From CAUJGP01 sp964612425 (GTDB lineage: Bacteria; Bdellovibrionota; Bdellovibrionia; Bdellovibrionales; Bdellovibrionaceae): a DNA stretch of 64,000 nt. The stretch's first letter is position 1; every line of letters starts with the position of its first letter. Below, in pieces: positions 8,526 to 18,279 of this stretch. The stretch covers positions 1-64,000 of the forward strand of contig CAZTDX010000003.1 of assembly GCA_964612425.1 (NCBI GenBank). The letters are read 5' to 3'. The notes under the pieces are model-generated. The model was not told the DNA's origin. It ran no database searches and saw only the letters and a program-made list of their open reading frames with translations. The translations under genes and the position numbers were made by a program.

Positions 8526-9596
8526 ATGAATCAAAAAGCTGCGTATATTGAGTCGCTTTTTAAATCTTATGGTATTTATTCTGTGGGTTGGACCACCCTC
8601 AAAAGACCTTTATCTATGGATCTCTACCATGATTGGATTGATAAAAATTACCAACGTGATATGACCTATTTAGAGAAACACAGAAAACAAAAAGAATATC
8701 CCACTCAAAATACTTTAGCTCGCTCCGCCATTGTTTTTACCATACCCTATGCGCCAAAGCACCCTTGGCCCACTGAAGACATTTCAACAGAAACTGAAAA
8801 ATTTAAATTTCACAATCCCGTTGCACTCTATGCCCAAGGTAAAGACTATCATAATGAATTACCCAAACAACTATCCCCGCTGATCCAAAAATTAAAAGAC
8901 CAATTTCCAGATCATTCCTTTGAGCTTTTTTCCGACTCAGCACCAATTCTAGAAAGAGACCTTGCCTATCGTGCGGGACTGGGTTGGATCGGTAAAAACA
9001 CATGCCTGATTCATCCAAAACGAGGGTCTTTATTTTTAATTGGTGAAATTTACACGTCGCTCGAATTAAAGAATACTCAACCTTGGAGTCCCGATTTTTG
9101 CGGGTCCTGCAATAAATGCATTGAGTCTTGCCCCACTGGGGCATTGAGTGACCCTAAATCAAATTCATTTATTCGTCGATTAGATCCTTCGCAATGCATT
9201 TCATATTTGACCATTGAAGCAAAATCGCAGCCTCCCGAAGCCCTTCGCTCCTCCCTCGGAGAATGGCTCTTTGGTTGCGATATCTGCCAAACTGTTTGCC
9301 CCTGGAATCAAAAACATATTAAACAAAGAGTCATCACAGAGCAATCCAAAGCTGCAGAAAAAGTAGCAGAACTCACTTGGATATTAAACTCCTCTCGAAA
9401 AGCCTTAGCTAAATCCCTAGCTTTGACTCCCCTTTCGAGAGCCGCTGGCTGGAAGCTCCAACGTAACGCGATCGTTGTAGCTACAAATAAAGAATATTTA
9501 GAGTTGATTCCATTAATAGAAAAGCATATTAATGATCCAAAGCTCACAGAGATTGTGAAATGGAGTTTAAAAAAACTTAATTCTACAAAAAATTGA
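8526..9596 (+). CDS. queG: Epoxyqueuosine reductase QueG
   Basis: QueG (356 aa) reduces epoxyqueuosine to queuosine in tRNA, using cobalamin and two [4Fe-4S] clusters. Both cluster motifs are visible: CGSCNKCIESCPTGAL (about 197-212) and CDICQTVCPWN (about 250-260), with an intervening Cys (SQCISY). The N-terminal B12-binding domain includes the family pattern RAGLGWIGKNTCLIH. The start ATG has little upstream Shine-Dalgarno character. It is divergent from cca and followed by an OsmC gene on the same strand. The assignment is firm; the length is within the usual range. Confidence 0.95.
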   Translation: MNQKAAYIESLFKSYGIYSVGWTTLKRPLSMDLYHDWIDKNYQRDMTYLEKHRKQKEYPTQNTLARSAIVFTIPYAPKHPWPTEDISTETEKFKFHNPVALYAQGKDYHNELPKQLSPLIQKLKDQFPDHSFELFSDSAPILERDLAYRAGLGWIGKNTCLIHPKRGSLFLIGEIYTSLELKNTQPWSPDFCGSCNKCIESCPTGALSDPKSNSFIRRLDPSQCISYLTIEAKSQPPEALRSSLGEWLFGCDICQTVCPWNQKHIKQRVITEQSKAAEKVAELTWILNSSRKALAKSLALTPLSRAAGWKLQRNAIVVATNKEYLELIPLIEKHINDPKLTEIVKWSLKKLNSTKN

Positions 9597-9652
9597 GCAA
9601 TGGTAATTTCATAGTCTGCACAGTTTTGTTAAAGCAAAGAAAGGACTTAATT

Positions 9653-10051
9653 ATGGTAAAAATGAATGCCATCTACTTAGGAGAAAAACACTGCGAAGCA
9701 ACCCATACACCTTCAAATTCAAAGATTGAAACCGATGCTCCACGGGATAATCAAGGACGAGGGGAAAATTTTTCTCCCACAGATTTAGTGGCAACAGCCT
9801 TAGGAACTTGTATTCTTACAACGATGGCCATTCACGCAGAAAAAGAAAATATTGATTTGAAAAACTCAAAAGTCTTCATGACAAAAGAAATGAGTTCTAA
9901 TCCCAGAAAAATCTCACGATTAACGGCAACCATAGAACTACCTAAAAATCTTAGTCTCGAAATTCGTAAAAAATTAGAACTCATTGCAATGAACTGTCCA
10001 GTAAAACTCTCAATCCATCCCGATGTAACAATAGAGATTATATTAACTTAA
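9653..10051 (+). CDS. OsmC-family peroxiredoxin
   Basis: A 132-aa OsmC/Ohr-like protein. The two reactive cysteines lie in ALGTCILTTM (about residue 46) and MNCPVKLSI (about 110), the usual pair that reduces organic hydroperoxides in the cytoplasm. The ENFSPTDLVATALG block is typical of the OsmC-like rather than the Ohr branch. I chose ATG 9653 because AAAGGAC sits eight bases upstream; the frame itself opens 20 codons earlier, overlapping queG. It may share the queG transcript. Confidence 0.88.
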   Translation: MVKMNAIYLGEKHCEATHTPSNSKIETDAPRDNQGRGENFSPTDLVATALGTCILTTMAIHAEKENIDLKNSKVFMTKEMSSNPRKISRLTATIELPKNLSLEIRKKLELIAMNCPVKLSIHPDVTIEIILT

Positions 10052-10052
10052 T

Positions 10053-11417
10053 TTAAAACATTTTCAAAGCTGCATTGTAGGCAGCCTTCGTTGGCTCCTG
10101 CAAAAGAAGTGATTCCAGTTTTGCTAAATGCTCTCGAACAGCACTCTTATCTTTTGTGCGAATAAAGACCTCCATCGCCGAACAAGCAACAATAAAAATC
10201 CCCGACAAGGGGTGAAGCTGCGAACCTTTAAGTTTTTGGGGAAAGCCACTCCCATCGGGCAATTCGTGGTGCTGCTCAACTAAAGTAATCACCTCTTTCG
10301 GGCATTGCACCCATTTATTTAAAACTTCAGAAGCCCCTTTTGTGTGATTTTTTATTGCTTCGATATACTCTTTATTGACCGGTGAACCAAGATTCATAGC
10401 ATTGATAAACTGATCTTGGTTACGAATAATGTAATCATCCAACATCATATCATGAAAAAAGCCAGCCATCGTTAGTGATTCCAGATGACGCTCATTCGTA
10501 ATTCCCATTTCTTTTGCTAAAGCCGCAAGAAAGTAAGAAAGCAAAATCCCAGTTGAAACACCCAGATTGTTTTCTTCAGAAGAAAACCAATCAAAGACAT
10601 TGTCAATGTCAGGAGATACACTCACAATATTTTGAATCATTCGAATATTATCATTACCCATGGCAACAATTTCAGGGCTCCAGTTCATAGACTTTGCAGC
10701 AATTTGAATTAACTCAACGGTGGACTTCGACAGCTTTAAAGCTTCAGTGGAACGTTCTTTTAAACTATGAAAGTACATTTCTGTAAAAACATTTTCACGA
10801 AATTCATTTAATAATGGACCCATATCATCACGATGAACATGGAGATGGGTAATATTTTTTTTACTAAATCGCTCTTCGACTTCTAAGGTAAATTGACTTC
10901 CTGGATTTATTACCTTGATGTACTTTTTATCACCCAAAAGAAGATATATGGGACGGCTCAGTGTTGTTAAACGCTGCAAGGTTGAAAGCGAAACCGGAAC
11001 ATATTCTTGCTCCTCTAATTCAATATTATTTATTGATTTTAATATGGTTTCTAAACATTTTCTCAAATCATCATTTTTAAATGGTTTTTGGAGATAACTT
11101 CTTAAGTTTCCAGTTAAAAGCTCTTCATGTTTTTTACGATCGTCGCTTGATAATAATAAAAAAGGAATGTTCAATTTTTTTTCGGTTAAATATTTTGCTA
11201 ATGTAGCACCATTTCCGTTGGGCATATTAAAATCGGATACAATTAAATTGATTGGACTATCACTCGATTCTAATAAGGAAATGGCTTCTTTACCAGAACC
11301 AGCTTCTATAAAATCAGCTTTTAAGCTAGAAGCGATCACTAATATAATCACTTCTCTTAAATCGGGCTCATCATCAACGATCATTAATTTAAGTTTAGGA
11401 GAACTTTCAGTGGCCAT
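10053..11417 (-). CDS. Response regulator with HD-GYP-type output
   Basis: A 454-aa regulator. The receiver domain (about 10-125) has the acidic pair VDDEPD, the phosphorylatable Asp in IVSDFNMPNGNG, the Ser in LLLSSDD, and the Lys in LQKPF. A linker of about 100 aa leads to an HD domain with AGFFHDMMLDDY, KNHTKGASEVL and HHELPDGSGFPQKL, i.e. the HD-GYP signature with GFP in place of GYP. Such proteins usually hydrolyse c-di-GMP; the altered last motif means activity should not be assumed. I chose ATG 11417 after AGGTG rather than the GTG two codons upstream. A PilZ domain (a c-di-GMP receptor) is encoded at the right end of the window. Confidence 0.85.
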   Translation of the reverse strand: MATESSPKLKLMIVDDEPDLREVIILVIASSLKADFIEAGSGKEAISLLESSDSPINLIVSDFNMPNGNGATLAKYLTEKKLNIPFLLLSSDDRKKHEELLTGNLRSYLQKPFKNDDLRKCLETILKSINNIELEEQEYVPVSLSTLQRLTTLSRPIYLLLGDKKYIKVINPGSQFTLEVEERFSKKNITHLHVHRDDMGPLLNEFRENVFTEMYFHSLKERSTEALKLSKSTVELIQIAAKSMNWSPEIVAMGNDNIRMIQNIVSVSPDIDNVFDWFSSEENNLGVSTGILLSYFLAALAKEMGITNERHLESLTMAGFFHDMMLDDYIIRNQDQFINAMNLGSPVNKEYIEAIKNHTKGASEVLNKWVQCPKEVITLVEQHHELPDGSGFPQKLKGSQLHPLSGIFIVACSAMEVFIRTKDKSAVREHLAKLESLLLQEPTKAAYNAALKMF

Positions 11418-11515
11418 TGTCACCTACATATCATGATAAAGATTTCACTTCTCACAGTTTAAGTTGAGTTTTTAGTTAAGTCCAAACTCGGAAATAAACA
11501 CTAAAAAAACTCGAC

Positions 11516-12499
11516 CTATGTCGAATAATTTTTAGGTATTAGATTTTTTTCTTTAAGCCAATCTTTAGAAAAAATTTTTGATTTATAGCGATCACCATGA
11601 TCACATAGCATTGTGACAAAGGTTTTGCCTGAATTTTGATGCTCGTTTGCAATAGTAAAAGTTGCTGCTAAATTTAAGGCTGAAGACGTTCCCACCGTTA
11701 ACTGATCCTCTTGCTTGATCTGATAGAGCATATCAATCATGGCCTGATCAGTGACTCTCAAACCTCGATCAACTTTAGCTTGTTTAAAATTTTCAGTGAG
11801 CCTCATAATCCCAATGCCTTCAGTGATAGAACCTCCTTCCGTTTTAAATTGACCTGACTGAAGATACTCATAAATTCCAGAACCATACGGATCAGCAACG
11901 AGAGTTTGTATGTTGGGATTTTTTTCTTTCAAAAATCGTGTCACACCCCCCACCGTCCCACCAGTACCAACGCTAGCGATAAAGAAATCAATTTTACCAC
12001 CTGTTTGATCAAAAATCTCAGGTCCTGTAGTTTGATAGTGGGCTCTGAAATTAGCTAAATTTTCAAATTGATTCGACCAGAAAACACCTTTGTTGTTTTC
12101 AGCATACAAACGCGCTTGATGATAGAAATGGGCAGGGCTAGAAAAAGGACAGGGTGGAACTTGAATTACCTCTGCGCCAAGTTTTTGAAGCATCTCCACT
12201 TTTTCTTGAGCTTGATTGTTTGGCATAGTGATTACAACACGGTACCCACGTGGAATTCCCAATACTGATAAGCCAATTCCCGTATTTCCGGCGGTGCCTT
12301 CAACGATCGTACCACCAGGCGTTAACTGACCAGATTCCTCTGCCTCAAATATTATTTGTTTAGCAGCGCGATCCTTAATACTTCCGCCGGGATTTTGAAA
12401 TTCAGCTTTACCCCATATATGGCACCCCGTTTTTTCACTCAAAGACTTGATGTAGAGTAGTGGAGTATTCCCTACGTTCTCCCAATGTTGCTGTGACAT
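11516..12499 (-). CDS. cysK: Cysteine synthase (O-acetylserine sulfhydrylase family)
   Basis: PLP-dependent fold-type II enzyme of 327 aa. The cofactor lysine is in NPGGSIKDRAA (Lys42); EGTAGNTGIGL is the substrate loop; SVGTGGTVGG binds the PLP phosphate. It makes cysteine from O-acetylserine and sulfide in the cytoplasm. The C-terminus has no CBS or ACT domain, which argues against cystathionine beta-synthase with regulation or threonine dehydratase. A CysM-type or cystathionine beta-synthase-type activity on other O-activated serines cannot be ruled out. It is 29 bases downstream of the ABC1 kinase gene on the same strand. Confidence 0.88.
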   Translation of the reverse strand: MSQQHWENVGNTPLLYIKSLSEKTGCHIWGKAEFQNPGGSIKDRAAKQIIFEAEESGQLTPGGTIVEGTAGNTGIGLSVLGIPRGYRVVITMPNNQAQEKVEMLQKLGAEVIQVPPCPFSSPAHFYHQARLYAENNKGVFWSNQFENLANFRAHYQTTGPEIFDQTGGKIDFFIASVGTGGTVGGVTRFLKEKNPNIQTLVADPYGSGIYEYLQSGQFKTEGGSITEGIGIMRLTENFKQAKVDRGLRVTDQAMIDMLYQIKQEDQLTVGTSSALNLAATFTIANEHQNSGKTFVTMLCDHGDRYKSKIFSKDWLKEKNLIPKNYST

Positions 12500-12528
12500 A
12501 ATCTAATAATCCTTTTTTTAAAAGAGAT

Positions 12529-14076
12529 TTATTCTATCCAAACCCGAATTTGTTTTTGGTCTTTGGTAATTTTTATTAAATCTTGCTGAATTAAACCACT
12601 TTGCAGAGCCTTCATTTTTATTAGCTCAAGATCCAATTTTTGTTCTTTAATTTTTTGTTTAATATCGTCATTAATTAAATCTTCCATGGTATTGACTAAA
12701 TGAATTGGAAATCGAAGCAGGGCGATTTCCTCTTCGTGATCCTTAACTTGAATTCTCAATGAAGTAGCTTTATTTTGAAAAACAACCCACTGTGCAGAAT
12801 TGGATTCGACAAAGTCTTGCTGAGAAGGTATTTGAATTGGATCGGTAGAAATGCTTTTTTCTAACAAGGCCTGTTCCTCTTGAAAAAGAGAAGCGAAAGA
12901 AATGCGATCATTGAGAGCTTCAAGAGAGGAAAATACATTTCCATAACTCCGCATAAGCCAAAGAAACCACGGTGGACCAGCGGTGCGAAAATACCAACTC
13001 TGTTCGCCGAGCACAGTTTTTAGCGTGGATAGCACTTCCCAATAAGATAATTTACTTAAGCGTGGATTCCAAAAAGGTTCTAATAAGTTTTCTATAAGAA
13101 GTGGGAGTTGATGATTTATCGGCAAAAGTTTTTGGCGATCAAAGCCAAAGGCCACTAAGTAATCAAAGGGAGAGCGATCTCGATTTCCTCTCAAATTAAT
13201 AATCAATGATTCAAATAATTTTTGTTTATTCTCATCCCATTTTAGACAGGAACCAAAATCGTAAAGTATAATTTTTTTTCTCTGAGAACACCAGGCCCAG
13301 TTTTTACTTTGCAAATCTCCATGAAGAAGTGGCATCGATAAGAGCGACCTTATTAGCACTCGCGCCAGCTCTTCGGAAACTTGGCTCTTTATTTCTTCAT
13401 CAGAATTCAAGATTTCTTCTAAACTACTTCCCTCTAACCACTCTTGGACCAAAACTTTACTATTAGACCACTCAGGATATACTTTAGGAACTAAAACCCA
13501 AGAGTTATTAGCTTCTCGGGCTGAATTTTTTAAGGAGAGAACAGCATCTGAGAAAAGCTGTTGATTTTGTAATTCATGATCGTAATTTAATTCTTCTTGA
13601 AACATAGAATGTAACTCTTGCCGCCAAGTGGCTCCATCAAAACCAAACTGACTGGCTGGAGTTTTTTCTAACAACCAAATCAATTGATCCACTTGATTAA
13701 AAACTTCTTTTGACAAGCCAGGATATTGAATTTTTACAGCCAATGGAGTTTTATTCTTTAAATGAACCTGGTGCACTTGACCAATAGAGGCGGGCCACGC
13801 TTTTTCTGAAATAAAATCAATTTGATCGAAGAAATGAGGAACTTCATTTTTTAAAATTTCTAAAACTTCTGAATGACTCAAGAGAGGCAAAGAGGTTGTT
13901 GATGGTAAGTCCCATTTTCGCTCCAACCATTGTGAAAACTTGGCTGGAATTCCTGGCATATTTTTTAAATTATCGCATAGGACCCTTTGCCCCCACTCAG
14001 GCTTAATCTTGGAGAGAAGATAGGAACCTCCTGCTAGTCCCGATAATTTCAATGCATTGGCGCTGAGAAGGTTCAT
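12529..14076 (-). CDS. ABC1/UbiB-family atypical kinase
   Basis: A 515-aa ADCK/UbiB-family protein. Visible motifs: the Ala-rich-type nucleotide loop PASIGQVHQVHL (about 95-106), the Lys of AVKIQYPG, the catalytic-loop equivalent LHGDLQSKNW, and the metal-binding DFG in LYDFGSC. Members act as atypical ATPases/kinases supporting ubiquinone or lipid biosynthesis. The catalytic loop is divergent from the usual HADPHPGN, so this is not a straightforward UbiB. The start overlaps the stop of the upstream oxidoreductase by 4 bases (ATGA), indicating coupled translation. Confidence 0.85.
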   Translation of the reverse strand: MNLLSANALKLSGLAGGSYLLSKIKPEWGQRVLCDNLKNMPGIPAKFSQWLERKWDLPSTTSLPLLSHSEVLEILKNEVPHFFDQIDFISEKAWPASIGQVHQVHLKNKTPLAVKIQYPGLSKEVFNQVDQLIWLLEKTPASQFGFDGATWRQELHSMFQEELNYDHELQNQQLFSDAVLSLKNSAREANNSWVLVPKVYPEWSNSKVLVQEWLEGSSLEEILNSDEEIKSQVSEELARVLIRSLLSMPLLHGDLQSKNWAWCSQRKKIILYDFGSCLKWDENKQKLFESLIINLRGNRDRSPFDYLVAFGFDRQKLLPINHQLPLLIENLLEPFWNPRLSKLSYWEVLSTLKTVLGEQSWYFRTAGPPWFLWLMRSYGNVFSSLEALNDRISFASLFQEEQALLEKSISTDPIQIPSQQDFVESNSAQWVVFQNKATSLRIQVKDHEEEIALLRFPIHLVNTMEDLINDDIKQKIKEQKLDLELIKMKALQSGLIQQDLIKITKDQKQIRVWIE

Positions 14077-15140
14077 AAATAATCCGTATATCCTTTCTCA
14101 CCGGGAGTGTAAAAAGTTTGCTGATCGGGCATCGTAAGTGGTAGATTATTTTTTAATTTTTCAACTAATTGAGGATTTGATATAAAAGGTCTTCCAAAGG
14201 CTACTAACTCACCTTTTTTTTCAGATAAATCCAACTCCGCTTTCTTTAAATCATAACCTCCGGATAAGATATAAGCTCCCTTAAAATTTTGACGAATCAT
14301 AATTTTAATTTCATCACCAACAGGTGGTGCCCCCATCGCACTGTGATCAACGATATGGATGTAAACTAAATTAAATTTATTTAAGCTTAATATCAACTGT
14401 CGATAAAGTTCTTTCATTTCAGCGTCTGGCTGCATACCATTAAAAACTCCATAGGGAGAAATTCGCATACCCACTTTGTTGGCACCGATGGTCTCCGAGC
14501 AAGTTTTAGCCACTTCAACCGCAAATCGAATTCGATTTTCAATCGATCCACCCCAACGATCCTGTCTCTGATTGGAGGCGGAGTTAAGAAACTGGTCTAT
14601 GAGATAGCCATTCGCTCCATGAAGCTCAATACCATCAAACCCGGCCAAAATGGCTAACTCACTGCTTCGTCGGAACTCTTGAATCGCTTTTTGAATTTGA
14701 TCCTCAGTCATTTCTTGTGGAACCGGATGATCCATCAACCCATTATTATCAGTCCACATTTGCCCCGGTGCAGCTAAGGAAGAAGGTCCAAGCAGTTGAG
14801 CACCGCTTGGTAAATTCAAGGGGTGCCCCACTCTTCCCGTATGCATTAATTGCGCAAAAATTTTACCACCTTGTTGATGAACAGCGTGAGTCACTTTTTT
14901 CCAAGCGTTACTTTGTTCTTCATTGAAGAGCCCAGGAATTCGTGCATATCCCAGTCCATTGGGAGAGGGCGAAATCCCTTCAGTGATAATCAATCCTGCA
15001 CCGGCTCGTTGTTTATAATATTCAGCCATTAAATCATTGGCTAAGTTCTTCAAAGCTCGACTTCTTGTCATTGGTGCCATGACAATTTTGTTCTTTAACT
15101 GCATTTCACCTAACTTTGTGGGCTCAAACAATAGACTCAT
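14073..15140 (-). CDS. Old Yellow Enzyme-type NADH:flavin oxidoreductase
   Basis: Complete OYE of 355 aa, related to NemA. It is an FMN-dependent TIM barrel that reduces activated alkenes and nitro compounds with NAD(P)H in the cytoplasm. Signatures: KNKIVMAPMTRSRA near the N-terminus; the active-site pair in ELHGANGYLIDQFLN (the His and Asn that bind substrate phenols/carbonyls); QDRWGGSIENR; and the C-terminal FMN segment AFGRPFISNP. It is first of a two- or three-gene run with the ABC1 kinase (4-base overlap) and cysK. Upstream is a 200-base divergent region shared with the AAA operon. Confidence 0.93.
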   Translation of the reverse strand: MSLLFEPTKLGEMQLKNKIVMAPMTRSRALKNLANDLMAEYYKQRAGAGLIITEGISPSPNGLGYARIPGLFNEEQSNAWKKVTHAVHQQGGKIFAQLMHTGRVGHPLNLPSGAQLLGPSSLAAPGQMWTDNNGLMDHPVPQEMTEDQIQKAIQEFRRSSELAILAGFDGIELHGANGYLIDQFLNSASNQRQDRWGGSIENRIRFAVEVAKTCSETIGANKVGMRISPYGVFNGMQPDAEMKELYRQLILSLNKFNLVYIHIVDHSAMGAPPVGDEIKIMIRQNFKGAYILSGGYDLKKAELDLSEKKGELVAFGRPFISNPQLVEKLKNNLPLTMPDQQTFYTPGEKGYTDYL

Positions 15141-15350
15141 AAAATGATTTCCCTCTCAGACTGACAGCTTGATTTAATTAACAAACACCTTCTGTTTATA
15201 ATTATAAACAAATTTGAATTGATCACAAGAACTATGATCTACCGGAAATGAGGACGCTTAAATTATAAGCATAAAATGGTTTGTTGACAATGGAAGCAAA
15301 AAACTTAAGAACACAGGATAAAATTACATTCATCGAGAGAGGGAACTGTG

Positions 15351-16718
15351 ATGCCATTTTTAATCTCTATAACTATTTTTTTCACTCTTAATTTTAAATT
15401 CACAAATATTGCCGTAGCATTACCCAACTTCAATCGAATCAACGCCATAGAAGAGTGGGTCAAAAATAGCTCCAACGATGATATGCAAGAGATTTATTTT
15501 CAACAAGAATTTAAATACGGAACTCCGCTGGCGCTTGAAAGCCTCTTAACCAGAAGCAACAAATGGACTCTTATTAAAAAAGTGAACTACCAATTTGGCT
15601 ATGCCGCACCGATTGAAGAACGAATCATTCTAGCAAAGCAACAACCAAAAATCTTTAAATCCCTCTCGCCAGATGCGACTTATTATTTACATTTAACGTC
15701 CAATCCTGAAATTCATCTTGTACTTAAAACAGAAACCTCGTTTTTTCTGGGAGAAGGTGGGATCAGCAGTAAAATCCTTTTTTTACAAAAAAATTTAAAC
15801 TATGCATCTCAGTTACAAACGGAGTTAACCGACGAACTCCTTAATAACTCAGGCTATCGAGGAGGCGCTCTAGAACTCACCCAGCTCGGCTTATTGCAAT
15901 TTCTCCCACGAGTGGAAGACTATAATGCAACCTGGGATCAGCTTATTTTAAATCCAGAAACAAAATCCAGTTTAATTGAAGGTATTGATGGATTTTTAAA
16001 AAATTACGATTATGAAAAATGGAAAAATTTAGGAATTGCTATGAGCCAAGGGGTTTTGATTTATGGACCTCCAGGTACAGGGAAATCATTTTTAGGAAAA
16101 ATTCTTATTTCTAATCTCTTAAAAAATCGCTATCAAAAATCAATCACTTACTTTCATATTCAATCAAGACATATCAGCGATCTTTACCAGGTTCGTCTCA
16201 TCTTTAACTTGGCACGAAAAATGAGTCCGTCTGTCCTCTACATTGAGGATATCGATTTAATTGCTGGCACGGACAGATCCAACCGACCTGAAATAAAAAA
16301 TGAATTTATGCAGCAACTAAGTGGCATAGAAGAACTCAACGGTGTCCTCACCATCGGAACTACGAACGTGCCAGAGCAAATTGACCCTGCACTGAAGCGT
16401 TCAAAACGTCTAGGTCTTCATTTCAACTTTGGTCTTCCCAGCTTTTCTGAGCGTAAGCTGTTGCTTGAGACATTTGTTAAACCCTATGCGCGAGAAAATT
16501 TTTCTATGGACTCCATCAGCGCACAGACAGAGGGCTTTACGGGAGCAGATTTAAAGCAACTTTGTTTATCTGCAATTGACTTTGCCATTACCGATATGAA
16601 ATCCACGCAATCCAAATCTTATGTTCTTACTGAAGAGCATTTAAAGAAATCTTTAGAGCTGAGAAAAAAAACAAGACTGATGCCAATACAAAAACTCACT
16701 TCATTTAAATCTCACTAG
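15351..16718 (+). CDS. AAA ATPase with N-terminal export-type signal (paralog A)
   Basis: A 455-aa AAA+ protein. The N-terminus (about 2-25) is a hydrophobic stretch ending in NIAVA/LPN, like a signal-peptidase I site, though its n-region has no Lys/Arg. Residues 30-190 are a non-ATPase domain. The ATPase follows: Walker A GPPGTGKS (about 239-246), Walker B SVLYIEDID (Glu-Asp order, as in Bcs1), sensor 1 IGTTN, arginine-finger pair RSKR, and GFTGADL near sensor 2. The lead-in WDQLILN...FL also resembles Bcs1. I chose ATG 15351; a GTG one codon earlier is open. Paralog B begins 10 bases after its stop. An ATPase carrying an export signal is unexpected; a membrane anchor with a cytoplasmic ATPase is the main alternative. 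Confidence 0.85.
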   Translation: MPFLISITIFFTLNFKFTNIAVALPNFNRINAIEEWVKNSSNDDMQEIYFQQEFKYGTPLALESLLTRSNKWTLIKKVNYQFGYAAPIEERIILAKQQPKIFKSLSPDATYYLHLTSNPEIHLVLKTETSFFLGEGGISSKILFLQKNLNYASQLQTELTDELLNNSGYRGGALELTQLGLLQFLPRVEDYNATWDQLILNPETKSSLIEGIDGFLKNYDYEKWKNLGIAMSQGVLIYGPPGTGKSFLGKILISNLLKNRYQKSITYFHIQSRHISDLYQVRLIFNLARKMSPSVLYIEDIDLIAGTDRSNRPEIKNEFMQQLSGIEELNGVLTIGTTNVPEQIDPALKRSKRLGLHFNFGLPSFSERKLLLETFVKPYARENFSMDSISAQTEGFTGADLKQLCLSAIDFAITDMKSTQSKSYVLTEEHLKKSLELRKKTRLMPIQKLTSFKSH

Positions 16719-16728
16719 AGGCTAGCTT

Positions 16729-18237
16729 ATGAAATTATTTTTTTTATTTTTATCATTCGTAACTTTATTGAACTTAAGTCACGAAAGCTTGGCGCAAAAC
16801 CAAGATTATTTTGCAACCTACACGACTTCGTACATGTATTGGCTGCGAGAAGAGCAAGGACTCATGGAAACACACTCTCTTTTAGATCGCTCGCTTGGGC
16901 ACTTCGCTATGCTTCCACAAATCGCTATTCATAAAATATTAAATCAACCGGGAAACCCTTGGAAACTCTATGCCGCCCATCAATTCAATCGTGAAGGTCT
17001 CCGTCGACCAGCCACGATTAAAAAAGTGGTGACTTCAAAAGAAGGGCTCACTGAAGATCTCTATACAGATGGTCATCTTTTTATTTTCCGCGACGATATT
17101 AATACGGGTCCACACTTAATTATCACTTTCGGTGCTGACTGGGACTGGGAAAAGCTCATTGGTAATATTACGATTTCTTACTCTCAAAACGATTACTTTG
17201 CTGCCATTGAGTTTGCAACACTCTTTAAAGAATATGGTACCATTAAAAATCCTTACCGTGGCGCCGCCATTCATACTGGCTCAAGTTCAAATTATCAATT
17301 TCAATTTTTAGATAACACGCAAGATTTTCATTTTACTTGGAATGATTTAATTTTAAATTCTGAAACCAAAACATTGACTTATCAACTCACTCAAAATTAT
17401 TTAGAGCACCAAGAAGATTATCAACTCCTCAATATTCCTACCAAGCAAGGGGTTTTATTGGCGGGCCCTCCAGGGACAGGAAAAAGTTTTTTAGCACAAA
17501 TTCTCATGAGCTCTATTCTTAATGGAAACCTCAAAGATCAAGCAACTATGGTTGTCGTTACCGCTCGACATCTCAAAAATCCTTCTGGGCTTAGCACTCT
17601 ATTTGAGGCCATTAAAAACCTGGGAACAACTTGTCTTTTTATGGAGGATATTGATTTATTTGGAATTAAAAATCGCACAACCAAAAGTGATTATGATAGT
17701 TTTAACGCTGAGATTTTATTAAATGAACTTCTCAATGGCATTGACGGAATTTCTGAAAATAAAAATATTTTAATCATTGGTACAACGAATAAATTAGAAA
17801 ATGTGGACGAGGCACTTTTACGTTCCGAAAGACTCGGCTTCCACCTCTACTTTGCTCTACCCTCTTTTGAGGAGCGAGTTGAATTTTTTAATCAATTCGG
17901 TAAAAAGAAGGCACTTTGGACCCCAGAGACAACGGTCGAATGGCTGGCGGCTCGAACAGAAAATCTATCGGGGGCGGATATTCTTGAAATTATAAGCTTA
18001 GCTAAACGTTTTGCTTACAATGAAAACTCATGGAGTGGAGATTTGCTTTTACTGACCAAAGATCATTTTCTAAAAGCTATTCAATTAGTTAAAAACGAAA
18101 CCACAGGAAACAATCAGCAAACCTTTGCTGGATTAAATACAAATAAATTCCATGACAAAAGTGATCAATACACTCGCGCTTTGAAAAAGTTATTGAGAAA
18201 CACATCCGTTGCCACTAAGCTCGAACGTAAGAAGTAG
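16729..18237 (+). CDS. AAA ATPase with N-terminal export-type signal (paralog B)
   Basis: A 502-aa paralog of the preceding gene. It starts with a classical signal peptide (MKLFFLFLSFVTLLNLSHESLA/QNQ). Residues 25-200 form a distinct N-domain; YRGAAIH and TWNDLILNSET match YRGGALE and TWDQLILNPET of paralog A. The ATPase has Walker A GPPGTGKS (246-253), Walker B CLFMEDID, sensor 1 IGTTN (Asn354), arginine pair RSER (365-368) and the sensor-2 region NLSGADI. A basic C-terminal tail of about 50 residues is extra. The two genes share the same layout but are strongly diverged in the N-domain, suggesting an old duplication and possibly a mixed hexamer. The outer-membrane barrel gene follows after 42 bases. 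Confidence 0.85.
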   Translation: MKLFFLFLSFVTLLNLSHESLAQNQDYFATYTTSYMYWLREEQGLMETHSLLDRSLGHFAMLPQIAIHKILNQPGNPWKLYAAHQFNREGLRRPATIKKVVTSKEGLTEDLYTDGHLFIFRDDINTGPHLIITFGADWDWEKLIGNITISYSQNDYFAAIEFATLFKEYGTIKNPYRGAAIHTGSSSNYQFQFLDNTQDFHFTWNDLILNSETKTLTYQLTQNYLEHQEDYQLLNIPTKQGVLLAGPPGTGKSFLAQILMSSILNGNLKDQATMVVVTARHLKNPSGLSTLFEAIKNLGTTCLFMEDIDLFGIKNRTTKSDYDSFNAEILLNELLNGIDGISENKNILIIGTTNKLENVDEALLRSERLGFHLYFALPSFEERVEFFNQFGKKKALWTPETTVEWLAARTENLSGADILEIISLAKRFAYNENSWSGDLLLLTKDHFLKAIQLVKNETTGNNQQTFAGLNTNKFHDKSDQYTRALKKLLRNTSVATKLERKK

Positions 18238-18279
18238 TAGCTGTAGCAGTATACGATATAAAAACTTGGAGACGTAAAT

